From: Microglena sp. YARC
Lineage: Eukaryota; Chlorophyta; Chlorophyceae; Chlamydomonadales; Chlamydomonadaceae
Direction of reading: 5' to 3'
Assembly: GCA_022414725.1 (NCBI GenBank)
Contig: CM039464.1
Span: 32,204,465 to 32,268,464, forward strand
DNA length: 64,000 bases
Position numbers and translations under genes: made by a program. The notes below the pieces were generated by a model. That model ran no database searches, had not been told where the DNA came from, and saw only the letters and a list, made by a program, of their open reading frames with translations. Shown one piece after another: positions 31,614 to 44,584 of the stretch; within the stretch, counting starts at the first letter, position 1; each line of letters begins with the position of its first letter.

Positions 31614-32215
31614 TTAAAACAAACCGTGCACCAAACCGTGCACCCAGCCAGGGTTGTTCAGGAGGACCCCCAGCTCTGCGTCCCGAGACGCAACATATTT
31701 TACACCTTGCGTCCCGAGACACAACCAACCCATTGAAGCCCAACAGACCCTCCCCACGTTGAGTCTCGGGACGCAACGGACCCTTTGACGCTGCGTCTGC
31801 AATGTAGGACGCAGTGTCCTGAACAACCGTGCACCCAACCTAAAGAGTCGACTCCTAAGCTTGATGACATCGTTCAAGCTCTCCAGGAATCCAGCTGCAC
31901 AATCTCGATAGTATTCATGTCTGCATGCAAAGGCATCGAGAGCAGCAGTTTTAGGGCACTTTTTATTTATTTGAATGATTTTCACCCCAGAGACCCCCTA
32001 CACAAACCAGCGCCACTGAAAGGGACTTGCCCAACCTTAAATAATCAATTGATTATAGATTCTAACAGGTGCTAAATTACAATTATAGGCCATCTCACCT
32101 AGTGCGCCTACTTTGCATATGGTAGGAGGGGCACCACCATTCGAACTGAATCCTCCGTGTTCCTGGTTTGTGTCGGGAGACCCACCCCTTGGGGTGAAAG
32201 TCCTTTCACAACTAA
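31614..32215. other. Intergenic mixture of dispersed repeats
   Basis: Contains repeated 'cgtcccgagacgcaac' motifs (31675-31780). A dispersed block at 31975-32040 (ttcaccccagagaccccc) also occurs at 30428-30480 and, inverted, at 32155-32215. No gene was recognised. Confidence 0.55.
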
Positions 32216-32234
32216 AAAAAAACTCGTACATTTG

Positions 32235-35115
32235 GATGACAGGTTGCAAGCAGGTGAAGGCAATGCAACTTGCGTAACAAGTCAGATATTTGCTCAAGGT
32301 GCTAGTGTTGGGTAAGAACTGGTTATGTTGTACGCAGGGTTGCAAGCAGGATGAGGCAAGGCAACTTGCATACGGTAACAATGCAGGTATGTGCTCAAGG
32401 TGCTAGTGTTGGGTAAGAACTGGTTATGTTGTACGCAGGGTTGCAATTAGGATGAGGCAAGGCAACATGCAAGGACAAAGAAGGTATGTGCTCAAGGTGC
32501 TAGTGTTGGGTAAGACCTGGTTATGTTGTACGCAGGGTTGCAAGCAAGATGAGGCAAGGCAACTTGCATACGGTAACAATGCAGGTATGCACTCAAGGTG
32601 CTAGTGTTGGTGTAGCATCTGGTTATGTTTTATGCAGGGTTGCAAGCAGGATGAGGCAATGCAACTTACATAACAAGTTTGGTATGCGCTGAAGGTGCTA
32701 GTGTCGGTGTAGTGGCTGGTTATGTTTTATGCAGGGTTGCAAGCAGGATGAGGCAATGCAACTTACATAACAAGGTAGGTATGCGCTGAAGGTGCTAGTG
32801 TCGGTGTAGCATCTGGTTATGTTTTATGCAGGGTTGCAAGCAGGATGAGGCAAGGCAACTTACATAACAAGGTAGGTATGCGCTGAAGGTGCTAGTGTCG
32901 GTGTAGCATCTGGTTATGTTTTATGCAGGGTTGCAAGCAGGATGAGGCAATGCAACTTACATAACAAGGTAGGTATGCGCTGAAGGTGCTAGTGTCGGTG
33001 TAGTGGCTGGTTATGTTTTATGCAGGGTTGCAAGCAGGATGAGGCAATGCAACTTACATAACAAGGTAGGTATGCGCTGAAGGTGCTAGTGTCGGTGTAG
33101 TGGCTGGTTATGTTTTATGCAGGGTTGCAAGCAAGATGAGGCAAGGCAACATGCAAGGACAAAGCAGGTATGTGCTCAAGGTGCTAGTGTTGGGTAAGAC
33201 CTGGTTATGTTTTATGCAGGGTTGCAAGCAGGATGAGGCAATGCAACTTACATAACAAGGTAGGTATGCGCTGAAGGTGCCAGTGTCGGTGTAGCATCTG
33301 GTTATGTTTTATGCAGGGTTGCAAGCAGGATGAGGCGATGCAACTTACATAACAAGGTAGGTATGCGCTGAAGGTGCTAGTGTCGGTGTAGTGGCTGGTT
33401 ATGTTTTATGCAGGGTTGCAAGCAGGACGAGGCAATGCAACTTACATAACAAGGTAGGTATGCGCTGAAGGTGCTAGTGTCGGTGTAGCATCTGGTTATG
33501 TTTTATGCAGGGTTGCAAGCAGGATGAGGCATGCAAACTTACATAACAAGTTTGCTGGTCAAAGCAGGATGAGCCTTACATAACAAGCGCTGAAGTGCTA
33601 GTGTCGGTGTAGTGGCTGGTTATGTTTTATGCAGGGTTGCAAGCAGGATGAGGCAATGCAACTTACATAACAAGGTAGGCATGCGCTGAAGGTGCTAGTG
33701 TCGGTGTAGCATCTGGTTATGTTTTATGCAGGGTTGCAAGCAGGATGAGGCAAGGCAACTTACATAACAAGGTAGGTATGCGCTGAAGGTGCTAGTGTCG
33801 GTGTAGCATCTGGTTATGTTTTATGCAGGGTTGCAAGCAGGATGAGGCAATGCAACTTACATAACAAGGTAGGTATGCGCTGAAGGTGCTAGTGTCGGTG
33901 TAGTGGCTGGTTATGTTTTATGCAGGGTTGCAAGCAGGATGAGGCGATGCAACTTACATAACAAGTTTGGTATGCGCTGAAGGTGCTAGTGTCGGTATAG
34001 TGGCTGGTTATGTTTTATGCAGGGTTGCAAGCAAGATGAGGCAAGGCAACATGCAAGGACAAAGCAGGTATGTGCTCAAGGTGCTAGTGTTGGGTAAGAC
34101 CTGGTTATGTTTTATGCAGGGTTGCAAGCAGGATGAGGCAATGCAACTTACATAACAAGGTAGGTATGCGCTGAAGGTGCCAGTGTCGGTGTAGCATCTG
34201 GTTATGTTTTATGCAGGGTTGCAAGCAGGATGAGGCGATGCAACTTACATAACAAGGTAGGTATGCGCTGAAGGTGCTAGTGTCGGTGTAGCATCTGGTT
34301 ATGTTTTATGCAGGGTTGCAAGCAGGATGAGGCAATGCAACTTACATAACAAGGTAGGTATGCACTGAAGGTGCTAGTGTTGGTGTAGCATCTGGTTATG
34401 TTTTATGCGGGGTTGCAAGCAGGATGAGGCGATGCAACTTACATAACAAGTTTGGTATGCGCTGAAGGTGCTAGTGTCGATGTAGTGGCTGATTATGTTT
34501 TATGCAGGGTTGCAAGCAGGATGAGGCAAGGCAACATGCAAGGACAAAGCAGGTATGTGCTCAAGGTGATAGTGTTGGGTAAGATCTGGTTATGTTTTAT
34601 GCAGGGTTGCAAGCAGGATGAGGCAATGCAACTTACATAACAAGTTTGGTATGCGCTGAAGGTGCTAGTGTCGGTGTAGCATCTGGTTATGTTTTATGCA
34701 GGGTTGCAAGCAGGATGAGGCGATGCAACTTACATAACAAGTTTGGTATGCGCTGAAGGTGCTAGTGTCGGTGTAGTGGCTGGTTGTGTTTTATGCAGGG
34801 TTGCAAGCAGGTGAAGGCAATGCAACTTGCGTAACAAGGCAGATGTTTGCTCGAGGTGCTAGTGTCAGTGCAGTGTCTGGTCATGTGTTATTCAGGGTTG
34901 CAAGCAGGATGATGCAATGCAACTTGCATCACGAAGAAGGTATGTGCTCAAGGTGATAGTGTTGGGTAAGACCTGGTTATATTTAAGCAGGGTTGCAAGC
35001 AGGATAAGGCAATGCAATTTACATAACAAGGTAGGTATGCACTCAAGGTGCTAGAGTCGGGTAAGACCTGGTTATGTTTTATGCAGGGTTGCAAGCAGGA
35101 TAAGGCAATTCAACG
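32235..35115 (+). repeat. ~97-bp tandem array, about 30 units
   Basis: Each unit holds 'ggttgcaagcaggatgaggc', 'aatgcaacttacataacaag' and a gtaggtatgcgctgaaggtg stretch ending in ttttatgcag. A 40-base segment in every unit is framed by an acceptor-like tgcag and a donor-like gtaggtatg. The unit derives from dispersed family G (also near 35150-35240, 36525-36610, 36690-36775, 51105-51175 reverse and 54635-54830 reverse). Confidence 0.93.
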
Positions 35116-35279
35116 CTGAAGTGTGTGTATGTTACATTCCCAGGGCAGCCAAATAGGAAACGCAATGCAGCATGTATGACAAAGCAGGTATGTGCCCGAA
35201 GTGCTCGTTTCAGTAAGATGGTTATGTTGTCTGCAGGCATCGGGTGCCGGCTTTCCATATACTGTGTGTGTATGGTACA

Positions 35280-36290
35280 GTCCCAGGGTAGCCATATGAG
35301 CAGTCCCAGGGTAGCCTGATGTACAGTCCCAGGGTAGCCTGATGTAAAGTCCCAGGGTAGCCAGATGTACAGTCCCAGGGTAGCCATATGGGCAGTCCGA
35401 GGGTAGCCAGATGTACAGTCCCAGGGTAGCCAGATGTACAGTCCCAGGGTAGCCAGATGAACAGTCCCAGGGTAGCCAGATGTACAGTCCCAGTGTAGCC
35501 AAATGGGCAGTCCCAGGGTAGCCAGATGTCCAGTCCCAGGGTAGCCAGATGTACAGTCCCAGGGTAGCCAAATGGGCAGTCCCAGGGTAGCCAGATGTAC
35601 AGTCCCAGGGTAGCTAGATGTACAGTCGCAGGGTAGCCAGATGTACAGTCGCAGGGTAGCCTGATGTACAGTCCCAGGGTAGCCAGATGTACAGTCCCAT
35701 GGTAGCAAGATGTACAGTCCCAGGGTAGCCATATGGGCAGTCCGAGGGTAGCCTGATGTACAGTCCCAGGGTAGCCAGATGTACAGTCCCAGGGTAGCCA
35801 GATGAACAGTCCCAGGGTAGCCAGATGTACAGTCCCAGGGTAGCCAAATGGGCAGTCCCAGGGTAGCCAGATGTACAGTCCCAGGGTAGCCAGATGTACA
35901 GTCCCAGGGTAGCCAAATGGGCAGTCCCAGGGTAGCCAGATGTACAGTCCCAGGGTAGCTAGATGTACAGACCCAGGGTAGCCAGATGTACAGTCGCAGG
36001 GTAGCCAGATGTACAGTCCCAGGGTAGCCAGATGTACAGTCCCAGGGTAGCCAGATGTACAGTCCCAGGGTAGCCAGATGTACAGTCCCAGGGTAGCCAG
36101 ATGTACAGTCCCAGGGTAGCCAGATGTACAGTCCCAGGGTAGCCAGATGTTCAGTCCCAGGGTAGCCAGATGTACAGTCCCAGGGAAGCCAGATGTACAG
36201 TCCCAGGGTTGCCAGATGTAGAGTCCCAGGGTATCCAAATGTACAGTCCCAGGGTAGCCAGATGTACAGTCCCAGGGTAGCCAAATGGGC
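35280..36290. repeat. 23-bp minisatellite, about 44 units
   Basis: 'agtcccagggtagccagatg' plus tac is repeated with few variants (ggg for tac is common). The unit comes from the family B sequence 'gtccaggggtagccaaatag'. A 414-codon open frame on the minus strand arises because 69 bases equal three units and lack stops. Confidence 0.95.
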
Positions 36291-36394
36291 AACGCAATGC
36301 AAAAAAACGAGTAATGATAACACCTAGTTGTGTGTGGTATTAAAGGAGCCCCATCTTTCGGTAGTAGGGAACGGGCTGCTACTTTTACTGGACA

Positions 36395-36520
36395 AAGCTA
36401 CCATGTTTAGGGTTTAGTTGGCGGTTGACAGCGACTGCGAGCACTTGAGCGCACCCGTAGGGATTCGAACCCAGCATTTTCTTCGTTCAATGAGCTCTAC
36501 CATTGAGCCATTCGTCGAAA
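36395..36520 (-). other. tRNA-like remnant
   Basis: Read on the minus strand, 36515-36445 has a D-arm-like 'gctcaatggtagagc' and a T-loop-like gggttcgaatccc. The acceptor stem does not pair and the anticodon stem is poor, so it is a remnant or SINE head and not a working tRNA gene. Confidence 0.35.
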
Positions 36521-36845
36521 CGGGGATCAACGCAATGCAACGTGTATGGCAAAGCAGGTATGTTCCCAAAGGGCTCGTATCAGTATCAAAAATAACTGGA
36601 GAACTGGTTAAGTCGTCTGCAGGCATGGGATGCCGGCTTTGCATATACTGTGTGTGTAGTTTGCAGTCCAGGGGTAGCCAAATAGGCAGGGCAACGCGAC
36701 GTGTATGACAAAGCAGGTATGTGCCCAAAGTGCTCGTTTCAGTAAGAGCTGGTAATGTCGTCTGCAGGCATGGGGTGCCAGCTTTCCATATACTGTGTGT
36801 GGAGTTTACAGTCCAGGGGAAGCCAAATAGGCAGACAGCAGTCAT
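36520..36845 (+). repeat. Two ~150-bp family G/B units
   Basis: Units at about 36530-36690 and 36690-36835 share 'gacaaagcaggtatgtgccc', 'gtcgtctgcaggcatggg' and 'ccatatactgtgtgtggagt'. A third is at 35150-35290. Confidence 0.8.
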
Positions 36846-36879
36846 GTCAACGATGCTAGCAGGTGTCCTCGGGTAGAAT

Positions 36880-37080
36880 GCACATTGCAATTGCAGGGCA
36901 GTTTTTTTCTTCTGAATACATGTTTTATTTTATGAATGCACATTGCAAATGCAGGGCAGTTGTTTTTTCTGAATACATGTTTTATTTTATGAATGCACAT
37001 TGCAAATGCAGGGCAGTTGTTTCTTCTGAATACATGTTTTATTTTATGAATGCACATTGCAAATGCAGGGCAGTTTTTTT
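36880..37080. repeat. 58-bp tandem repeat, four units
   Basis: 'gaatgcacattgcaaatgca' followed by gggcagttgttttttctgaa occurs four times. On the minus strand each unit ends in acceptor-like tgtattcag, so it could border a 3' exon of the VOC gene. The reading after it does not match the family. Confidence 0.85.
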
Positions 37081-37386
37081 TAGCCGGTACACCATGGGCA
37101 GCAGAAGACTAGGCCGGGTCTTATCAACACGAGCACCTCAGAACCACTCATTTTTGTCAGGCTCACGTTTCACTGCTCACAGTGCTTTGTGCTGCCAGTG
37201 AAAATGTATGTTATAGTCCAGGGGTAGCCACTTTGGCACAGAGTGGTTCTATTTACGACGCGTCACACGAAAAGGTTTAAAAAGGCACGAAAAAAGTAAG
37301 AAAAGGCACGGAAAAGGCAAAACAAAGGCACGAAAAAGGTACGAAAAGGCAAGGAAAAGGTACAAAAAGACACGGAAAAGGCTCAC

Positions 37387-37519
37387 CTGGATCCCTAAAG
37401 AATACAGCTGGACGACCCGACTTGCTCATGGTGTATTTGAGGCCTGCTGCATCGAGCCGCTTCAGGACAGGCGTCAAGTCATTAACACCAGTGCAGAAGT
37501 GACGGTCCCGACCACCATG
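37387..37519 (-). CDS. VOC gene exon 5
   Basis: Acceptor gtgtgcag, donor ccag/gtgagc. It encodes HGGRDRHFCTGVNDLTPVLK, then LDAAGLKYTMSKSGRPAVFF and RDP. It joins GRPD to HGGRDRH exactly as in plant homologs. It ends in phase 1 and needs one more exon (expected D-A-N-A-L-E), which I could not find below 37387. Confidence 0.92.
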
Positions 37520-40500
37520 CTGCACACAGTAGTGGTTTCAGAGTTGGTATTGGCATTCTGATGCTGATGGTATGGGCACACACGGTAGTGGTTTGGGAGT
37601 TGGTATGGGTTTGCACACGGTAGTGGTTTGGGAGTTGGTATTGGCATTGTGATGCTGATGGTATGGGCACACACAGTAGTGGTTTCGGAGTTGGTATGGG
37701 GTTGCTCACGGTAGTGGTTTACTGGTTTGGGAGTTGGTATTGGCATTGTGATGCTGATGGTATGGGCACACACGGTAGTGGTTAGGGAGTTGGTATTGGC
37801 ATAATGATGCTGATGGTATATGGGCATTGGAGGAGGAATGGGCGTTAGCATTGGTATCGGCCTGAAGATTGGCATTTGCATTCACATTTGCATTGGCATG
37901 GGTTTTGGAATTGGAATTGGTGCTCATGCAGCCGTGGTAGTTGTTGTTAGCGGTACTACTTGCTCATGGTGCATGTGCAGCCAGCTGAATCAAGCCGTTT
38001 CAGGACAGGCGTCAGGTCATCAATAGGAGTGCAGAAGTGACTGTCTCAACCCATGACGAGTGCACAGGGTAGTGGTCCTGGAGCTGGTATTGGCATTGTG
38101 TTAATGATGGCGTTAGCGTTTGAATGGGCGTAAGCATTGACATTGGCATTGGCATGGGCATTGGCGACAGCATTGGCATTGGTATGGGCATTGGTAATAG
38201 CATTGGAGTTGGTATGAGCGTTGGCAACAGCATTGCCATTGGTATGGGCATTGGCAATAGCATTGGCATTGGAGTTGGTAAGGGCATTGGCAATAGTATT
38301 GGCACTGGAGTTGGTATGGGCATTGGCATTAGCATTGGCATTGGAGCTGGTATGGGCATTGGCAATAGCATTGGCATTGGAGTTGGTATGAGCGTTGGCA
38401 ACAGCATTGGCATTGGAGTTGGTATGGGCATTGGCAATAGCATTGGCATTGGAGTTGGTATGAGCGTTGGCAACAGCATTGGCATTGGTATGGGCATTGG
38501 TAATAGCATTAGCATTGGAGTTGGTATGAGCGTTGGCAACAGCATTGGCATTGGAGTTGGTATGGGCATTGGCAATAGCATTGGCATTGGAGTTGGTATG
38601 AGCGTTGGCAACAGCATTGGCAATGGTATGGGTATTGGTAATAGCATTAGCATTGGAGTTGGTATGAGCGTTGGCAATAGCATTGGCATTGCCATTGGTA
38701 TGGGCATTGGCAATAGCATTGGCATTGGAGTTGGTAAGGGCATTGGCAATAGTATTGGCATTGGAGTTGGTATGGGCATTGGCATTAGCAATGGCATTGG
38801 AGTTGGTATGGGCATTGGCAATAGCATTGGCATTGGAGTTGGTATGAGCGTTGGCAACAGCAATGGCATTGGAGTTGGTATGGGCATTGGCAATAGCATT
38901 GGCATTGGAGTTGGTATGAGCGTTGGCAACAGCATTGGCATTGGTATGGGCATTGGCAATAGCATTGGCATTGGAGTTGGTATGAGCGTTGGCAACAGCA
39001 TTGGCATTGGAGTTGGTATGGGCATTGGCAATAGCATTGGCATTGGAGTTGGTATGAGCGTTGGCAACAGCATTGGCATTGGTATGGGCATTGGTAATAG
39101 CATTAGCATTGGAGTTGGTATGAGCGTTGGCAACAGCATTGGCATTGGAGTTGGTATGGGCATTGGCAATAGCATTGGCATTGGAGTTGGTATGAGCGTT
39201 GGCAACAGCATTGGCAATGGTATAGGTATTGGTAATAGCATTAGCATTGGAGTTGGTATGAGCGTTGGCAATAGCATTGGCATTGGAGTTGGTATGGGCA
39301 TTGGCAATAGCATTGGCATTGGAGTTGGTAAGGGCATTGGCAATAGCATTGGCATTGGAGTTGGTATGGGCATTGGCATTAGCATTGGCATTGGAGTTGG
39401 TATGGGCATTAGCAATAGCATTGGCATTGGAGTTGGTATGAGCGTTGGCAATAGCATTGGCATTGGAGTTGGTATGGGCATTGGCAATAGCATTGGCATT
39501 CGAGTTGGTATGAGCGTTGGCAACAGCATTGGCATTGGTATGGGCATTGGTAATAGCATTGGCATTGGAGTTGGTATGAGCGTTGGCAACAGCATTGGCA
39601 TTGGAGTTGGTATGGGCATTGGCAATAGCATTGGCATCGGAGTTGGTATGAGCGTTGGCAACAGCATTGGCATTGGTATGGGCATTGGTAATAGCATTAG
39701 CATTGGAGTTGGTATGAGCGTTGGCAATAGCATTGGCATTGGAGTTGGTATGGGCATTGGCAATAGCATTGGCATTGGAGTTGGTATGAGCCTTGGCAAC
39801 AGCATTGGCATTGGTATGGACATTGGTAATAGCATTAGCATTGGAGTTGGTAGGAGCGTTGGCAATATCATTGGCATTGGAGTTGGTATGGGCATTGGCA
39901 ATAGCATTGGCATTGGAGTTGGTATGGGCATTGGTAATAGCATTGGCATTGGAGTTGGTATGGGCATTGGTAATAGCATTGGCATTGGAGTTGGTATGGG
40001 CATTGGTAATAGCATTGGCATTGGAGTTGGTATGAGCGTTGGCAAAAGCATTGGCATTGGAATTGGCAGTATCATTGGCATTGTTATGGGCATTGGTATG
40101 GGCATTGGCAATAGCATTGGCATTAGTATGGGCGTTGGCAATAGCATTGGATTTGGAATTGGTATTGGCGTTGGCAATAGTATGGCCTTTGCATAGGTGT
40201 TGGTGTAGTTCAAGTTGACATTGAAATTGAAATTGAAATTGTTACATCCGTGTAATACATTCACTCACAGGACATGAAGTTAAGGACACCATAGCGTAAG
40301 CCGGAGCTAGCTATAATCACCGGAAGTTGTCATATTTATTGTTGTTGGTACTACTTGTGTACCGAATCTTTATTTGAATTTAAATTTGAATTCAAGCCTG
40401 AATCTGAAGCTATAACTTTTTAAGCTTCGTTATTGTATGAGTATATCTGTATCTGCATCTGCATGCATATTGTTGCTTGTATACGTGTTTGCGTATGAAG

Positions 40501-43500
40501 ACTGTATTCAGTACCATCACCATCTTCTTAAATCTGGTCAACCCTTCATCGGGTGTGGGTCTGAATCTGTATTGGCTTAGTTATTGTGTGCGTGTTTGTA
40601 TATTGCATATTGGTGCATGTTTCCCTGTTCTTGCTTGAGGCGTGTAGACAGTACAACAGACATTCTCTTACACCTGGTTGCCCCATCATTGGGTATGGGT
40701 TTGTTGTGTCGTTGTGTAGTTGTTGGTTCTTCTTGTTGACTGAATCTGCATTTGAATTTGAATCCGAACTTGAATCTAAATCTGAATCTGTACTTGTATT
40801 GACTTCAATATAATTTTTATATTTGTATTGGTGCCTGTGTCTGTATTTGTGTTTATGGACCATAGCCAGTAATACCATCATCTTCTTACATCTGGTCGCC
40901 CCGTCATCTGGTCTGGGTTAGGCAGCTCCATGAGATGGATCATCTCAGGAAGACCACATCGTACTGTCCAACACACACACCCACACCTGTGTTGGGTAAC
41001 TTACATCTGGTCGCCCCGTCATCGGGTCTGGGTTAGGCAGCTCCATGAGATGGATCATCTCAGGGCCGATCCACAGCCACTCTCCCCTATACGGAAGCTT
41101 CTCATGAGGGCGAGCTGGGTTGATCGCAAGCCCTGTACCAAGAAGTTAAAACGAGTTATCAATATATCAAATGATGGGAGGGTCCCCTTCAAACCACGCC
41201 CCTCCAGGCGTTATCATTTCTTTTAACGATCGAGGAACGATCACACAAATCTACTCAAAAGTGGCATCAACAACGGCGTCCAAATTGGCATCAAGTTTAG
41301 CATCCAAATTGGCATCCAGTTTAGCATCCAAATTGGCATCAAGATTAGCATCCAAATTGGCATCAAGATTAGCATCCAAATTGGCATCAAGATAAGCATC
41401 CAAATTGGTATCAAGATTAGCATCCAAATTGGCATCATGTTTAGCAACCAAATTGGCATCAAAGTTGGCATCAGGATTCGCATCAAAATCGGCGAACATC
41501 CACCCCCCTCTACTTGTAAGCTTCTCATGAGGGCTAGCTGGGTTGATGGCAAGTCCTGCTCCAAGAAATTCAGTTGCCCTTTTTAGTTATGAGTCATCCT
41601 TTGTGACACCTCACCACACCTTGGACATTTATAAGAACACTTTGACCGTCACAGGTGATATGCCACACACACGTCCAGTTTCTGTGGTAGAACAGCATAA
41701 ATAAAAATAAAAAATACGTCAACAGTCAATCAGTGATAGGGCACACCCACCTAAAGTTCTGTGGTAGAGCAGCATGAAAACAAAAAAGAACACTTTGACT
41801 GTCATGTAGTGACAGGGAACACCCACCTAAAGATACCTGGTAGACCAGCATAAATAAATAAATACAACTTTGAGCGTCATGTAGTTTTAGGGCACACCCA
41901 CCTAGAGTTCCCTGGTAGAACAGCAAAAAAAAAACGTTAACAGTTGTGTACTGATAAGCCACACCCACCTAAAGTCCCCTGGTAGAGCAGCAGAAATACA
42001 AATAAAAACACTTTGAGAGTCATGTAGTAATAGGGCACACCCACCAAAATTCCGATGGTAGAACAGCATAAATAAAAATAAGAAACACTTCGACAATCAT
42101 GTAGTGATAGGGCACACCCACCTCAGGTTCCGTGGTAGAACAGCATAAATACAAATACAAACACTTTGACAGTCATGTAGTGATAGGGCACACCCACCTA
42201 AGGTTCCGTGGTAGAACATCATAAATACAAATAAAAACACACTTTGACAGTCATGTAGTGATAGGGCACACCCACCTAAAGATCTGTGGTAGAACAGCAT
42301 AAAAACAAATAAGAAACAATCTGACAGTCACAGGTGATATGCCATATCCACCTAAAGATACCTGGTAGACCAGCATAAAAACAAAGTTTGACAGTCATGT
42401 AGTGATATGCGACACCCACCTTTAGTTCTATGGTAGAACAGCATAAAAACAAATAAGAAAAAAATTGAAAGTCACAGGTGATATGCCACACCCACCTAAA
42501 GTTCCCTGGTAGAGCAGCATAAATACAAATAAGAAGCACTTCGACAGTCATGTAGTGACAGGGCACACGCACCTAAAGATCTGTGGTAGAACAGCATAAA
42601 TACAAATAAAAACACACTTTGACAGTCATGTAGTGATAGGGCACACGCACCTAAAGATCTGTGGTAGAACAGCATAAATACAAATAAAAACACACTTTGA
42701 CAGTCATGTAGTGATAGGGCACACGCACCTTAAGTCCCCTGGTAGAACAGCATAAATAAAAATACAACACACTTTAACAGTCATGTACTAATATGCCACA
42801 CCCACATAAAGATCCGTGGTGGAACAGCAAAAAGACAAATACAAAACACTTTGACAATCATGTGGTGATAGGGCATACCCACCTAAATTTCCTGGTGTTG
42901 CTCCATCGACCTCTACATGTTAGCATAAACAAAAAAGCATTTAAATCATTAAGTGATATGGCACACCCGGTCACACCCACCAAAACATTCGCTGGTAGAC
43001 CTCCATCGAACTTTCCAAGTTGGCATAAAAACAAATCAAACACAAATTACAGACACAAAGTTATAGCACACCCGGACACACCCGCCTAAAATTCTCTGGT
43101 AGAGCTCCATCGACCTTTCCAAGTTGGCATAAAAACAAAACAAACAAAAATTACAGATTTAAATTTATAGCACAGCCGGACACACCCGCCTAAAAAAAGG
43201 ATAACGCCTGGAGGGGCGTGGTGTTAAGGGGACCCTCCCATACGCCGCAGCTGGGGAAAGTCACCATGGCAGACATAGTACGTGTCACCCTCCAGGGGGT
43301 AGGGACTCCTTCACGCGACATGTGGCAAAAATGCTGCTACAGGAGGCGATCGATTCTCTGTGCAGCTTAGAGATGAGTTCGTCTTACACCCGCCTAATAT
43401 TCCCTGGTAGTATTCCATGGACCTCTCCAAGTCGGCATAAATGAGGGCAACATACAAAAATAATAAAACAAAACGCTTTGACAGTCATGTAGTGATATGG

Positions 43501-44528
43501 CACACCCATATAAATTCCTTGGTATACCTCCATGGACCTCTCCAAGTCGGCGCAAATGAGGGCAACATACAAAGATAATAATACAAAACGCTTTGACAGT
43601 CACGTAGTGATATGGCACACCCATATAACATTCCTTGGTATACCTCCTTGTACCTTTCCAAGATGGCACAAATGAGGGCAACAATGCGACATACACAAAT
43701 AATAAAAAAAAAACGTTAACAGTCATGTAGTGATATGGCACACCCACCTAAAACTCCCTGGTAGAACTCCATCGACCTCTCCAAATCTTCACAAATTAGG
43801 GCAATATGGTGTACTCCCATGAAAGGAATGTTGTCTGCAAAAATATGCAAAGGCGTTTTGGAGTACAGTTTAGAGGTCAGCTTGAGAAGGAGGGGGGGGG
43901 GGGAGGGGGAGGGGGAGGGCTGGCTGCCCCACCCTTGCTTAAGGCCGGACTCCCACAGTAACACACACATCATTTAGACTAGAACAAGTTTCAGAGCCGT
44001 TAGACCCAACCAAGTAGAGAGTGTACAGCCCCCACCTAGATAGCTCCCCCCCCCCCCCCCCCCCCATCTCTAGCACATTACTTAGAACCCCGAGATGGAT
44101 CAGCTTGGATAGCTCAAGACTCAACACCAACTGCCGTATGCCACCCCCTCCTCCTCCCCCTATCTCCTCCCCTCCGCCTCTCCCAATCTCCCACCCGCCG
44201 CCACCTAGAGCCACCTCGAGCCACCTATCTCACACCCGCCTCCTTTTCTTACCCCCCCCCCCCCCCTATCTCCCCCCCTCCCCCTCCAGCAGCAACTTGG
44301 CTACTAGCCATAAGGGTCTAGATATAAGTGATCAGCTTAATGACGCTCCTAGTATAGCAGATGTTATGTGATGCAAGGGCAAGTCTCTAATTAGATGGCT
44401 TACTGTATTTGATTGATAAAGTTGGTTCTGGCTGGCTTTCTAACTATTTTTCTTTGGTTATGCATTAAGATGTTTATGTTTAGTGTGCGGCTGGACCGCA
44501 ATACAATTGTGTAACACCGTTTACCAGG

Positions 44529-44584
<56 letters not shown>

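Noticed and set aside
32235..35115. CRISPR-like look of the regular 97-bp array
   Set aside because: There are no unique spacers between conserved repeats; whole units are repeated, and this is nuclear eukaryotic DNA.
35079..36323. 414-codon minus-strand open frame as a gene
   Set aside because: It is produced by the 23-bp minisatellite; no unique sequence, start context or splice structure supports it.
36445..36515. tRNA gene on the minus strand
   Set aside because: D- and T-loop motifs are present but the acceptor stem does not pair and the anticodon stem is weak; listed only as a remnant.
38012..40264. 750- and 690-codon open frames as genes
   Set aside because: Pure low-complexity array of 6-base-periodic units, open on both strands, inside an intron of the VOC gene.
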